Source of the DNA: Blepharisma japonicum
Lineage: Eukaryota > Ciliophora > Heterotrichea > Heterotrichida > Blepharismidae
Length of the DNA stretch: 64,000 bases
Assembly: GCA_949751835.1 (NCBI GenBank)
Contig: CATKHK010000035.1
Coordinates: 365,147 to 429,146 of the forward strand
Direction of reading: 5' to 3'
Shown here: positions 1 through 13,522 of the stretch, piece by piece
Position numbering within the stretch: position 1 is the first letter of the stretch
Layout: every line of letters starts with the position of its first letter
The notes under the pieces: generated by a model
Told to the model about the DNA's origin: nothing
What the model saw: the letters and a program-made list of their open reading frames with translations, nothing else
Database searches by the model: none
Position numbers and translations under genes: made by a program

Positions 1-741
1 GCCGATTTCTATTTTTCTGCGGACAAAGTTTATTGTCCCAATTTCTACTACACCTGTAAATGGTGTGAATGTCGAGAGAAAATCACTTACCACGAGTTTT
101 CTCAGCTTTCTAGATAATTTGGAGATACAAGAAGGAGTTACATCAAGCAACTGAGCGACTTCGTTATCTTTCATATAGCATACCCATAGAAACATGAAAA
201 GCACAATTTTTTCTATAGTAAAAGAGACTTTTTCTCAGTAAGTCCCCTCTTTTACGTTATATTTTACACCACATTTTTCACATCTAAATAAATACCCCAT
301 ATATCCATTGTACTCAAAATTCATTTCTTTGTAGTAGCCATTTTCATCAATGCAGCTTTTGCATTTTCTAGACTCTGGAAAAATCCCAGATCTAAGTAAA
401 AATGCCATAGCAAGTTCTTGGTCTTTACAAATATTAAAAAACACATGAGGTAGAGGAAGCTCTTTCAAATAGTCTACAAGTCTCTGGTTTTTGACTTTTC
501 TTGTAGGACATAAATAACCTTGTGTTTTTTCTTCTGCAGAAGTACGAAGCTTGGTTTCTAATGAGTGAATTTTGGCTAAATATTTTTTGATTTCCTGCTG
601 CTCCTTGCATTTTATTTTCATAAGCTTTTTATTGTAGATTAGCTGGGAGTTGAATTGAGCATAATTCTGTAAGCAGCAGGAGCAGTCGTAGAAGTTTTGA
701 GCGTGATCTTGGCAGATATGATCTGGAGCGGCATCCCCCAT
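1..741 (-). CDS. IS1595/Merlin-type transposase-like protein (partial, runs off left edge)
   Basis: The reading frame starts at ATG 741 and runs off the left edge, crossing one in-frame TGA (235-237) read as Trp. The N-terminal 90 residues are Cys-containing and partly coiled coil. A zinc ribbon follows (CKSC near residue 126 and CEKCG near 155, then KYNVKEGTYWEK), then a helix-turn-helix (NEVAQLLDVTPSCISKL). The frame then enters the DDE catalytic domain at GVVEIGTINFVRRK. This order (zinc ribbon, HTH, DDE) is that of IS1595/ISXO2 transposases and eukaryotic Merlin elements. The family usually has VEIDE(S/T)xF at this point; here the Asp position reads Gly (codon GGG). The rest of the catalytic domain lies outside the window, so the state of the other acidic residues is unknown. 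It could be a domesticated or a dead transposase. Homologues encoded in ciliate macronuclear genomes are known. Confidence 0.72.
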
Positions 742-1141
742 TTTAATAAATGTATTTTACTTTTGATAAAATTCAATCCTGAATTACAAAAATATTGAAA
801 ATTATTACATAAATTTTATGATAAAAAAATTTTTGTAATTTTTTAATGAATATTTTTTAAATTTTAATTATAATATTTATATTTAAAGCTAAAATATGTA
901 ATATTGAAGCTACTTACACAATGAGATTATTTTCTTATAAATTACAGTTATCCAGCAGAAATATATTCATAAATGTAATAGCAATTCATATTTTGCTTAA
1001 TTTTAAAGAATTCATATTCTCCAGCTTATTCTTCTTTCCTAAATTTTTACTCATTATATTAAGTTCATTCAGGGTTTTAAGTTTTAATTAAAATTAGTGT
1101 TATTTTATCTCTTTTCAATGAAAGGTTAATAATCAAAGCGA
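742..1141. other. Divergent intergenic region
   Basis: About 400 bp of AT-rich DNA separates the divergently transcribed transposase-like gene and the giant Cys-rich gene. It contains A/T runs but no convincing ORF, RNA gene or repeat. It must hold both promoters, but no specific motif can be assigned by eye. Confidence 0.6.
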
Positions 1142-4100
1142 ATGGCATTTTCTTTAATTATTCCTTTGCTACTTTTCCCTTGTATTTCTCAATTACTTAT
1201 CTCGAACAGCTACCTCGGCATTTCTTATGGCAAATCCGATACAATTTCAGTTTCATTAACTTATTACCCTTCATCATCAGTAACTATTTCCTTAAGCGAA
1301 TCAAGCTCATTGATTAGTCTATCCCCGACATCTCTAACTTTTACCTCATCTGATTATTTAAACCCTAAAACTTTTACAGTTTCTGTAATCTCAGTTCCAA
1401 CAGCTCAGTCGAGCCTTTATTCAACTGTAATTATATCTTTATCTATTACCTCCTCAGATGTCAATTATAACAGCCTTCAATATTATACGACTGTCGATAT
1501 AATAAATATTTGCACTCCAGGATCATATGACTGGACTAATACAAATACATGCTCAAGTTCTATAACAAATTTTGTAAGTTCTTCTAACACTATTGCTCCA
1601 TGTAACACTGGTTATTACTATAATTCTGGAAGCTGTAATATTTGTGAAACTGGGAAATATTGCTATGATGGGAAAACGAATAGAAGCTGCCCAACTGGGT
1701 ATTATAGCTCAAGCCAGGGGGCAGAATCTTGTAGTAAAATACCTGAAGGGTACTATGCAAGCTCAGCTGTTTCTAGTCCTACAGCTGTAAGTGTCGGCTC
1801 TTTCACTATTCCAGGCCAGTCCAGCCAAACTCAATGCTTACAAGGAGACTATTGCCCAAACACAAATCTTCATAATGAAATAAAATGCCCATTGGGGACT
1901 TATTCAAGTGCAGGCAAAGCAAGCTGCATAACCTGTCCAGAAGGAAATTATTGTAGTTATAAATCAGCTACAGCTTGCCCAGCTAATACTTATTCTCCTG
2001 CAGGGAGACCTGAATGCATTTCTGGCTCTTACAGTGCTGCTTGTAGTAGTGTAAAGATATCTCCTGCTTATGAAGGTTATTATATCACTAGCAACACTCT
2101 CACTGCTTGCCCAGCATATCAAGTGTGTAGTGCAAGATTTAATTATAACCCTTTTACATGCCCTCAAGGAACTTATTATAATTCTGGAACTTGTTCTCTC
2201 TGTGCTGGAAGTCAGCAATGCCTCAATGGGAGTGGAGTTAATTGCAATTCTCCTTATATCAGTTGAGGGTTATTATGTCTTGGCTGCCCTTATCCTCAGT
2301 ACACTTATTATTATTCTTGCTATCAAGCTGAAGTTGGATGGCGAATTGCTATAAGCCATCAAGCCTGCTGAACTAATTATTTTTCCCCTCTTGGAGATAC
2401 AAAATGTTATTTTTGTTCTCCAGGATATGCATGCTCTGGCTATTATAATGGAAGCCCTAATACTAACTTAGGTCCTACTAATACAATATATAGACCGTAT
2501 GATGGCACGGCTTATGGATGCCCTGCTGGGACTTATAATGATATAGCAGGAGCTACAGATTTTAGATCATGCAAAATATGTCCTGGAGGATTTTTATGTA
2601 GTGCATCTCTTGGAGCTAAGCCAGCATCTGGAGTTTGCTCAAATGATAATGGTGGCAATGGTCAATGTGCAAAATGCGATATAGGTAACTTTTGCCCTGA
2701 AGGCTCACAAAATGGCTGAGTTTTTCAATGTCCAGAAGGAACTTATTCGTCTGCAAAAAGTTATAATTCTGTATGAGCTCACTGCAATACATGCTCAATT
2801 GGAAATGCTTGCCCTATACAGTCATCAATTGGTATAAATATAAATCCCGGATGCTATAGCAGCGATTTAAAGACATTTACATATTGCCCTTATGGGACTT
2901 ATAGCAGTGGGGGAATATCCTCAAAAGGAGGCTGCCAGACATGTAATAATTATGTATCATGCTATGAAGGAAGCTCAAGCCCTATTCCTTGTTTATTAGG
3001 GTATGTTAACAAAAATCCGTTAGGAAGATGTGAGCCTTGCTCTGCAGCCTCTTATGTATGCCCTGCAAGCAGCTGATCAAGTTCTCAAATTTCATGCGCA
3101 GCTGGCTATTGGTGTCCTGTAGGGTCTTACTCTATTTACCTATTTTCCTGCCAAAGTGGAATGTATAGCCTTGCTGGAATGTCAGCGCAAGATGATTGCG
3201 TGGAATGTCCCTCAACTGTATATTGTCCAGCAGCTAGTACAACAAATACAGGCACATCTTGTGGAGCTGGTTTTTATTGCCCACAAGGAACTCCTATGAA
3301 AAATTACTTTTCATGCCCTCAAGGCACATATTCATCAGCTACAAACAATTATCAAAGCTCAGACTGTTCTCCATGTACTGCTGGATATGCGTGTCCGACT
3401 GGCTCAAGTTCTCCTATTGCTTGTGCGACTGGCAATTTTTGTCCTTCTGGCACAGAAAGGCCTGATCAATATGCCTGTCCTGCAGGTACTTATACTTCAA
3501 GCACCTCCTTGGTTTTAGCATCTCAATGTACAGCATGTGACCAAGGATATTATTGCCCTTCGGGATCATCAAAAGAATTCTCATGCCCTCCTGGAACTTA
3601 TTTAACTGCAACCCGAAGCATTTCGATTTCTAACTGCGTTGTATGTCCATCAGGAAAATATTGTACAAGTTTAAGCACTGTTACTCCAACAGATTGCGGG
3701 GTCGGATTTTATTGTGATTCTGGAGCAACTCTTCCTTTAAAATGCTTACAAGGATATTATTGTGATACTATAAACTTGACTTACAAAACAATGATTCTAA
3801 ATTTATGCCCAGCTGGCTATTTATGCCCATCTCAGCTTTCAACAAATCCATCAGGAAACCCAAGTTATTTATGCATAGCTGGCTATTATTGTATAACTGC
3901 TGCATTTTTGCCATATCCATGCATACCTGGAACTTTTCTATCTACAACTGGAGGTACTCAATTAAGCGATTGCTCTCCAGCTGTAGCTGGAACTTATATT
4001 GACACTTTTGCTTCAACTTCAAATACAACTCCGTGTCCAGCTGGATATTACTGCCCAAGCAAGACTACAATTCCTTTACCATGCCCAGCAGGCACGTACC

Positions 4101-7100
4101 AGCCGAATACTAGTCAAACTGACTTCTCAAGTTGCGTTATTTGCCCAGCAGGACAGTTTTGCAGTTTTATAGCTACAATAACTCCTACTGATTGTCCAGC
4201 TGGAAGCTACTGCATTGCAGGATCTCTAGTTGCAGTTAAATGCCCAATAGGAACTTATGGAAGCTCAACAAAACTGCAAAAAGTGTCAGATTGCACTCAG
4301 TGTGATGCAGGAAAATATTGCAATGTCCCTGGCTTGACAAGTTACAAAGGAAGTTGCGCTGCTGGATTTCTTTGCACTGGAGGGTCGATAACGCCAAATC
4401 CAGTTGGCCAAAGTTATGGAGATGTCTGTCCAAGTGGGTCATATTGTCCTGCAGGGACTACTGCAGCTCAAGCATGCCCCTTGGGAACTTTTAATAACTA
4501 TCCAGGGGGGAAATCAAGTGGAGATTGTATAGCATGTCCTGCTGGATTCTACTGTGCAAGCACAACGTCTGCTACACCTACAGGGCCTTGCGATGCTGGC
4601 TATTATTGTACAGGATCAGCTACTACAGCTCAACAAAATCCAGCTCAGGCAGGATTTTATACAACAGTTGGAAGTCCAAACCAGATTCCTTGTGCTAAAG
4701 GTACTTATCAAGACCAAACAGGTCAGCCTTCTTGCAGCCCATGCACAACTGGCTACTATTGCCCAAACACTCAAATGACTACTCCTATAGACTGCCCTTC
4801 AGGCTATTATTGTCCATCAGGAACAATTGGCCCTTTTCCATGTCCACCTGGATCTTATCGAGACACTGCAAATGCCGGGGCTAGCTCAGACTGCATTCCT
4901 TGCACTGCAGGGTCTTATTGTGCCTTATATGGCTTAAGTGCTGTTTCTGGGCTATGTGCAAGTGGTTTCTTTTGCGAAATAGGCTCGCCTTATCAATATC
5001 CATCTACATTGGTAGATACTGGGAGCACAAAATATGGTCCATGCCCTAAAGGGTACTGATGTGGAGTCGGCACAATTATTAGGACTCAAAATGCATGCCC
5101 TGCTGGATCTTTTAACCCTTCTGAAGGGGGAAAATCATCAAGCGACTGCTTGCCGTGCTCAGCTGGAAGATATTGCACAGGAACTCACAATGTTGATGAC
5201 AGCCAGCTTTGTCCTGCTAATTATTATTGTCCTGAATCTAGCGTTTCTGGAACTGATCATCAATGTGCAGCAGGATATTATTGCCCTGGGGGAACAGCGA
5301 GTCAAATTTCATGTATGCCTGGGTATTATCAAGACTCACAAGGGAAATCTTCATGCAAAAACTGCCCCATTGGCTATTATTGCCCAAGAGGAACTAGTGA
5401 TTATACTCTAAATCCTTGCCCATCCGGAGCATATTGCCTTTTAAACACTCCGTTTTCCTATACAAGCAGGTGTCAGCCAGGGACTTTTAATATAAATACC
5501 CAACAAACATTATCCTCTGCATGCATAAGTTGCACAGGAGGCTATTATTGCCCATTATATGGAATTGGGAGCTTAGCCTCATTTCAGTGTTCAGAAGGAT
5601 TTTATTGCAGTGGAGGAGCTATTGTATCAAAGCCTATGATAGGGAGTTTATATGGGGGAATCTGTGTTAAAGGGCAATATTGTCCATTAGGGTCAAGCTC
5701 AGCAACAAGTTGTGATGGAGGGTATTATTGCTCAAAAGATCAATTAAACAATAAAAGTGGGCAATGTAAGGCTGGATATTACTGCTCTGGAGGATCTTTG
5801 GTTCCAAGTCCAAAGACTCCAACTTTTTCAAACGGAGATATCTGTCCTAAAGGAAATTACTGTCCACAAGGGTCTAGCGCTCCAATTCCATGCAGTTCTG
5901 GATATTATTTACCATATACAGGAGCTTCACTTGCTTCAGAATGCATTAAATGCCCAGCTGGTTATTATTGCCCGACAAGTGGCATTGATTTTCCTGCAAC
6001 TCTATGCACGGCTGGGTATTACTGCCCAGGAGGTGACGTCAACCCTACACTTATTTGCAGTTTAGGACATCAATGTCCTACTGGCTCTAGTGAAGAAATA
6101 CAATGCCCTGATGGATATTTTCAAGATTCAACAGGGCAAGCAAGTTGTAAGCCATGCACAGCAGGAAATTATTGTGAGCTAGGTGCTATTCAGGAAACTT
6201 TATGTCCAAAAGGCTATTTTTGTCCTGATTTTACAGGCTATAGATACACAAATCCATGTTCTATAGGCTATTATAATGATATCGAAGGAAAATCAAGCCC
6301 GTCTGATTGCAAGCCATGCACTGCAGGATCTTACTGCGAGCTCCCAGGACTTGAAACCCCTACTGGTTCTTGTTTAGGCGGATGATACTGCAGTGGGAGC
6401 TCTGTAAATGATAGGCCAATCGTATCTAGCTTAGGAGGAATCTGCCCATCAGGGACCTATTGCCCAACAGGCTCTTCAACTCCTTTATCATGCACTCCTG
6501 GCTCTTATTGCAATCAGCAAGGTTTGGCTTCTACTGCAGGACACTGCTCAGTTGGGTTTTATTGCATCTCTGGCTCCAAAACTTGGGTTCCTATTGATGG
6601 AGCTATGGGAAATATGTGCGGACAAGGCAAATATTGTGATGTTGGAGCTTCTTCAGAAACTAACTGCCCTATTGGAACTTTTAGCCCAAGCAAAGGTTTA
6701 GGTCCCGTAAATGACTGCTTTTCTTGCCCATATGGCAATTTTTGTGGGAGCACTGGGTTGATTGCACCGACAGGGGTGTGCGATATTAATTACTATTGTG
6801 GAGCAGGAGAAAGCATTTCCAATCCTAATTTGTGTACTGCTGGGCATTATTGTCCGACTAATAGCTTTGAGCCTATACCATGTGACATGGGCACTTACCA
6901 ATCAAGTGCTGGAAAGTCTTCTTGCCTAAGCTGTCCAGCCGGAAAATATTGCTTAGGAAATGTAAATACACCTCAAGACTGCCCAACAGGCCATTATTGC
7001 CCATCTCCAACAAGATTTGACATTGAATTTCCGTGTAAAAGTGGTACCTATGCTTCAGTCACTGGTCTATCTGCTTGCACTAATTGCCCAAGTGGAAGTT

Positions 7101-10100
7101 ACTGCTCTCCAGGATCTTCAACTTCTAGCAACAAATGCTTATACTACTCATATTGTCCCATAAATACAGAAATTTCAATTATTTGTCCATTAGGCTATTA
7201 CAATTCCAACACTTACGGACTTTCCTCTTCATCTCAATGCACTCCTTGCCCATCTGGTTCTTACTGTGTAGATGGGAGGATAACAGGACAATGCGAAGCT
7301 GGATATTTATGTGTTTTAGCAAGCCCTACCCCGACACCAAGTGGATCCAATTCATATGGATATCCATGCCCTACCGGGAACTACTGCCCAAAAGGTACTT
7401 TATTGCCTGTTCCATGCCCATCAGGACTATTTAGAAAGATAACAGGGGGTAAAAGGCAAGAAGACTGCACCCAATGCCCACCTGGATCTTATTGTGTTAG
7501 TACAAATCCTGAGCCAATTTCATGCCCTATGGGGTATTTTTGTCCTCAAGGAGTCAGCAAGCCGATTTCTTGCCCTCAAAGGACATATGGAAGCAAAGCA
7601 GGAGGCACAGATCAATCCGTATGCTTAGCTTGTCCGGGGGGGTATTTGTGCACAAGATCAGGAATTGGAGACTATACTGCGTTCCCATGTAATAAGGTAG
7701 GATATTATTGTGTTCTTGGCGCTTCTGCACCTACTGCTTGCCCTCCAGGAACTTACTCATCGTCACTTACAGCAGCTTCTATAGATGACTGTAATCTCTG
7801 TCCAGGAGGAAATCAATGCCCAGGGGCTTCTGATATTATTTTACCTTGTAGAGCAGGAACTTACTGCCCGAAAGGATCTCCAATTGAAAAAGCTTGTTCT
7901 ATTGGTTACTATTGTCATGCAAATACAACAACTCCAGCTCTATGCCCTTTGGGCTATTACTGCCCAAAATATGACCAGAATGATTTATCCCAGTATCAAG
8001 ACTCTAGTGAGCCACCAATTCCGTGTCCAGATGCATATATATGCCCAGTAGGTTCTTTTGAACCATTAAGATGCAAGCCAGGCTATTATGCGAGCAATAA
8101 TAATTGTGTCGAATGCGGTAGTGGAACTTATTCTGATGGTACTTATGCAAAATGCAAAAACTGTTATGGAGGATTTATCTGCGCTTCAGCAGCTTCTAGA
8201 CCAAATCCTGTTTCTCTAAAATATCATGGCGGTTACCCTTGCCCAGCAGGCTATTATTGTCCATCAGGCTCTAAAACTCCAACAGCTTGCCCAATGGCTA
8301 CTTACAATCCTTCTACATCCAAAACCTCTCAAGATTCTTGCTTGCCATGCCCCTCCAACACATATTCAGATACCACCGGATCATCTAAATGTCTCCCCTG
8401 CGGTACAAGTGCTTATTCCAGCGAAGGAAGTACAACTTGCGCATGCAAAGGTGCCAATCGATCATACCAAAAGTCTGACGGTAGATGCATATGCATCCCT
8501 TCATATGAATTTTTACAAGATGGAATTTACAGCTCAAATGAAGATTCTTCAGTTGACTGTTTCCCTATGGTCTATTCACATTGTGACCAAACACAAATAA
8601 GAAATCCTGATGGGTCTTGCTCTATGAAATCTGACTGTAGTAATGAATGCAATGGCAAATCAGGGACTCGCATGAGCAATGGCATATGCGAATGTGATAA
8701 AGTAAAGACTAGTGATGGCATTTGCAATAAAAATTGTAGAGAAAATGCACCAAAAGTTACAATGATGGGGAGTGTTACAAGTATTTTTGATCCAACTACC
8801 CAGAAATTTACAAATATTTCTTTAGGGAACAATAATGGATATTATGGTCACACAAAATGCTCAACCAACAATTGCACTGTTTATAGTGTAGATATGACTG
8901 AAAATGGTCCACAAGGAGTGTATGGGATTGGAGAAGCTCTATCTTCTAACAGCTCATCAAGCAGAAGGCTTTTATCGCAGTCTAGTTCAATTGATAGCCC
9001 AGTCTATTGCATTTCTAAAGGCGATACATTTTTATTTTCTATTAAAAATACCAAAAATTATCCAGTATACTCTAAAGACTCGCTATTAAACACAAACTCA
9101 AACTTCGATTATGGCGCATTCACAGAGCTTAAAAGAATGATAAAAAATCCTCAAAACTCTATCTCATCCTTTGCCTTTACATTCTCTTCTGCAGGAGTTT
9201 ATGATTTTGTAGACGCTGCTGATAGTTCAAAACACATAATTGTTACAGTCATGGGATCAGGCCAGCAATGTTTGAACCCTGGTATACCTCTTAGGTCAGC
9301 AACTAAAAGCTCAATTCTTACCTCTGGAGTCTCTACTAACCGTAATATTATAAAAGATCCTGACTGGCTACTAATTATTACTACATGCTCTTGGCTTGTA
9401 GCAATAGTCATAGGCGTTCTTTTTGGTCTATATTTTTTCCACAATAAAGCTTGGAATTATTTCCATAGAAATGTCAAATCTTATAGAGAAATCCAGCAAA
9501 ACATGGATTTAACAGAAGCTACAGAAAAAGAAAAAATTGATATAGAAATTGATGATGAAGAAACTGCTCTTGATAAGACACAGATTGAAATAAAAGTAAC
9601 CAAAAAAGATAAGCATAAAAAAATGAAAGAAAATATAGATGAGAGTACACTTATTAATGATGATATTGATCCATCAATTTTTCAAGCTATGTATGATAGG
9701 TTATTGGAACAAGAAAAAATCCAAAAAAATAACTTTGTACAGAAAAATGAAGATGCTAAGCATACTACAAGTCAAATTATCAATAAATTAGCTAAGCTAA
9801 AAAAATATTTAAAAGTTTCTTTGGGAGGCTTAAACGAACTTAAAGACTTTGAAGATGAAATTCCTATAAAATTAACTCCGCAGCAAGAAATGGAAAAAGT
9901 CATGCGTGGACTTGTAGGGAAATATTTGAAAGATGTTGACTATAAAACAGGTGCAGGAAAAGATGCTTTATATGAAAACATAGTAAATAATCATGAATTG
10001 CTGCAAAAAGATAAACAAAACTTAATAAGAGATTTCAATGCAAATATTCAAAGAATTGAAGATACTCTTGAAACTGAAAACTCTAGAGCTCAAGAAATCT

Positions 10101-12130
10101 TAAAAAGCAGGCTACTTGAAAGAGCTGAAAAAAGAAATAAGAGCAAAGAATTTAAATATGTGCAGTTAACTGAATATGAAATTGAGGCAAATAATATTTA
10201 TCTTAAACAGAACCCAGATCTAAAACAAGAATTTGAAGAAAAAAAGCAAGAAATTTTGAACAATCTTGAAAAAGAGCTAAATATGCAAGCAATTGAACTT
10301 AGAGAAAACCTTGAAAGAGAATTAAAAACAGTTAAATATAAGGCAGAAACAGGAGAACTAATTGCAGAATATGAAGAAAGTATAAAAAAGCTCGAAGATG
10401 AAATGAAAGAAAACAAAGATTTGCAAATTAATAAATTAGCAGCTTTATTGAGGTCTAGAAAAGACAAAAATTATTTCATTGATTTTGAAGAGCCGAATTC
10501 CATAAGGAAAGGCAAAAAATCTGTGATAATTCCATCATACTTCAAAGAAAAAGATGAAGATATGCTTGAAAGTCTAGAACAAAGGCAAGAGATTGACCTA
10601 AAAGAGTTTCAAATATCCCAAGAAAAAGAAATTGAAGAAGAATTAAAAAAGCATGAAAAGGAATTAGATGAACAAGAAGCTATCAGAAAAACTATAAAAT
10701 CTTCCTCTGGTGGTATAATAATTGATAATTTATTGGGAGCTAAAGAACTAGTTAATGAAATGCCATTAGAATCTCGAAGCATGCTTCAAGCTATCAAAAA
10801 AGCTGAAATAATGAAAAAAGCCGATGAGAACAAACAAGAATTTTTAGAGAAGCAGGAAAGAGAAATTGGCAAGCTTAGGGACGAAGTCGCTATAGCAAGG
10901 TTTGAAGAGCTCATGAAGCGACAAATGAGACCAGCTGATATTGCAAGTAGGATCAAAGACATGCTGGATGAAAAACACGAAACTGATCTAGCTATCTTGG
11001 CAGCCAAAAAGCATGCATTATTAACAGAAAAACAAACAATCTTGTTGCAGGAGATGATTGCACAAAAGGCTGTTGAAATTGTTGAAATCCACAAGAATTT
11101 CAACAGAAAACGAGAAAAAATTGAAAATTCTAACTTGCCAACTGAAAACAAAATGTCAGAATATTTCATTCTTGACAGAAAAGAAACTGATGCCCTTTCA
11201 GCCATCGATTACAGCTTCATCAACAAACTTAATAAAGAGCAAGACAATTTATGGAGAGAAATAGAAGGAGAATATCGTAAAAAACTCTTAGACCTCTCTG
11301 ATAAGCACTTTCAAGATATCGTCAATATCTTAAAAAGGATGCGGTCAGCAAATCCAGAGCTCTTAGAACTCCATATCAAGCAAGCTCAAGAAGAAGCCGA
11401 CAAATTTAAAAATCAAATCCAAAAAGAATATGAAAGTAAGTTAAAAGAAATATCAAAAAGAGAGCAAGAGCTTGTAGAGCTTCAAGAAGAAAGGCAGCAG
11501 GAAATTGTAGAACTGCAGAGAGAGCTAGACGAAGCTGAAGCAAAGAAAAATGAAATGGTAGAGATGGAAAAAATGAGGAAAGATATGGAAAAAAGGCAAA
11601 AAGAAATGCTTGAAGAAATGAAAAGAAGGGGGATAGGGAAAGAAAAAATAGAAGAGATTATTAGACAACACCAGCAAGAAATTTGTGACTGGGAAGGGGT
11701 GATGGAAGCAGAAAGGCATAGGCAACGAGAATTAATGCTTAAAAAAATTGCGAAAAAGGTGGAGGAAAATCAGAAAAAAGTAAAAGGCAGGAAAATAGCA
11801 AAATATCATGAAGAAAATGAAAAATTAGCAACCAAAAAAGATGATGAGCCTTTAAAAATTAAATTCCCAACTGAAAAGCCTCTGAAGCTTTATGAGCCCG
11901 TTAAAGATGTTATTACCCATCTAAAAGGAACTCCCTTAATTCCCCACCAGCGTGCTCACATAATCGAATACGCTGATCACTCTCTTGTGCTTCAAAAGCT
12001 CTTAACCAGAGTAAAAAATCTTGAAAAAATTGCTGAAAATATAGATGCCTCTAAGTTCAGCTCTATGATGAAATCAATGAGGCAAGTTTCAAAACTCATT
12101 GATAGTGCTTATTATAAAAAGAATCATTAA
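1142..12130 (+). CDS. Giant GCC2/GCC3 cysteine-rich type I membrane protein with coiled-coil cytoplasmic tail
   Basis: One frame of 3,663 codons ends in TAA and contains seven in-frame TGA codons (2264, 2369, 2717, 2774, 3074, 5057, 6383), all best read as Trp. A hydrophobic signal peptide (MAFSLIIPLLLFPCISQ) is followed by a Ser/Thr-rich beta domain (about residues 25-125). Some 2,300 residues of repeated ephrin-receptor-like GCC2/GCC3 units follow, of the type CPxGxYCPxGS...CPxGTY. The region before the membrane (about residues 2430-2740) leaves the repeat pattern; residues about 2620-2705 may be a cupredoxin-like beta fold. A single transmembrane helix spans about residues 2742-2766. The remaining ~895 residues are a highly charged coiled coil rich in Glu and Lys. 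The topology suggests a surface or alveolar receptor/adhesion protein tied to the cytoskeleton, but the function is unknown. GCC-repeat proteins are abundant in ciliates. No obligatory intron is needed to keep the frame open. Confidence 0.93.
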
Positions 12131-12255
12131 TCATTTCAATTTTATAAATATCATAGTTTTTGTGCTTATAGGATAAATTTATCCTACAAACGTCTCATAA
12201 TAATTTTTAATTAGACTATCTCAAATAATTACATACCAGATTTCAATAATTCTAT

Positions 12256-13284
12256 CTATTTTTTAAGTAAATGCTGTACTTCTTGTTTCTCCTTTTGCAG
12301 CTCGTCAATAGTAAGTCTAAGTTTTTCAGTTACAAAGCTGTTTGTAGGCAAGTCTCTAACTAAATGATAATGTCCAGAACCGTCAACTGTAAGTGGGTAT
12401 GAGAAAATCAGTCCATCAGGGACTCCATAAGCTCCATGGTACAGCTCGCTAGGAACTGCCATACTGACCCATCCTCCATGAGTTCCAAAGGTCCAGTCTC
12501 TCATATGATCAATCGCTGCATTTGCGGCTGATGCTGCACTTGATAACTTTCTAGCTGCAATAATAGCTGCTCCTCTCTGTTGTACAGTTGGGATAAATTC
12601 ATTTTCTATAAACTCCTGAGTAAATTTAGCATGTCCTGCATTTCCAGAAACCTTTACGTGGCTTGCATCAGGGAACATAGTTGATGAGTGGTTTCCCCAA
12701 ATACAAACGTGGCTTACCGAAGTCACTGGAACCTCTGCTTTAAGAGCAAGCTGGCTAAGAGCTCTGTTATGGTCAAGTCTAGTCATAGCTGAAAAGTTTT
12801 GTTTAGGGATATCAGGAGCGTGAGATTGGGCAATTAAACAGTTGGTGTTGGCTGGATTTCCGACTGTAATCACTCTGCAGGTCTTTTTAGCATATTTGTT
12901 TAGGTCTTCTCCTACCTTGACGAAAATTTCTCCGTTTTGCTTGAGCAGGTCGCCTCTTTCCATTCCTGGGCCTCTTGGCTTAGATCCGACTAAGAAGGCA
13001 TAGTCTACGTCAGTAAAGACAGTGCTTTGGACATCAGTTGCAATAATGTCGTGGAGGAGAGGAAAAGCACAGTCGTGAAGTTCCATTACGACACCTCTAA
13101 GAGCTTGCTGCATCATAGGGAGATCATGGATTTGAAGGATGATAGGCTGGTGAGGACCAAGTAATGCCCCACTTGCTAAGCGGAATAATAGACTGTAGCT
13201 AATCTGACCAGAACCACCGGTGACTGCAATTCGTACAGGAGGCTTGTGAGCTGTGAAGCTGCGACACAGAACTTTTGCCAACAT
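12256..13284 (-). CDS. MDH: Malate dehydrogenase, cytosolic (MDH1) type
   Basis: This 342-residue protein, ending in TAG, would interconvert malate and oxaloacetate using NAD(H). The N-terminal Rossmann loop is [13 protein letters not shown] (family: VTGAAGQIxYxLL). The substrate-binding segment is [14 protein letters not shown], the NAD-site element is VGNPANTN, the substrate Arg and partner acid lie in TRLDHNRA, and the catalytic His is in [12 protein letters not shown]. Length and motifs match the cytosolic/bacterial MDH group rather than the mitochondrial MDH2 group. The first ~16 residues ([16 protein letters not shown]) are basic and free of acidic residues, so they could be a mitochondrial presequence; that location is inferred. 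The gene converges with the giant Cys-rich gene (125 bp gap) and lies 238 bp downstream of the CNNM-like gene on the same strand. Confidence 0.95.
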   Translation of the reverse strand: MLAKVLCRSFTAHKPPVRIAVTGGSGQISYSLLFRLASGALLGPHQPIILQIHDLPMMQQALRGVVMELHDCAFPLLHDIIATDVQSTVFTDVDYAFLVGSKPRGPGMERGDLLKQNGEIFVKVGEDLNKYAKKTCRVITVGNPANTNCLIAQSHAPDIPKQNFSAMTRLDHNRALSQLALKAEVPVTSVSHVCIWGNHSSTMFPDASHVKVSGNAGHAKFTQEFIENEFIPTVQQRGAAIIAARKLSSAASAANAAIDHMRDWTFGTHGGWVSMAVPSELYHGAYGVPDGLIFSYPLTVDGSGHYHLVRDLPTNSFVTEKLRLTIDELQKEKQEVQHLLKK

Positions 13285-13522
13285 ATTTTTATAATTGGCT
13301 GAGACTTATTTTTTAGTTAAAATGATGGGATAATACGTAATCAATTAAAAAAATGAAATTATGATGGGTTTTAAATGACTTAATACTTATTCTCACATAT
13401 GAAATTACTGAGACTTAAATTGATAGAAATATTAATTTTAATCTTAAATTTTAAATTATTATTATTGTTCTCTTTAACTCAACACTCATAATAAAATTAT
13501 TATATTACCCTATAAGCACTAG

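Noticed and set aside
1593-2354. Overlapping plus-strand ORFs in the Cys-rich gene rich in Leu/Ile
   Set aside because: Out-of-frame readings of the repeated TGY/GGA-rich DNA; the giant frame explains the sequence.
7135-8600. Minor plus-strand ORFs with apparent hydrophobic stretches
   Set aside because: Shifted frames of the Cys-rich repeat region; they lack independent support.
10198-11725. Minus-strand ORFs rich in Ser/Phe/Leu opposite the coiled-coil tail
   Set aside because: They are antisense shadows of the Glu/Lys-rich coiled-coil coding strand; composition mirrors it and no family is recognised.
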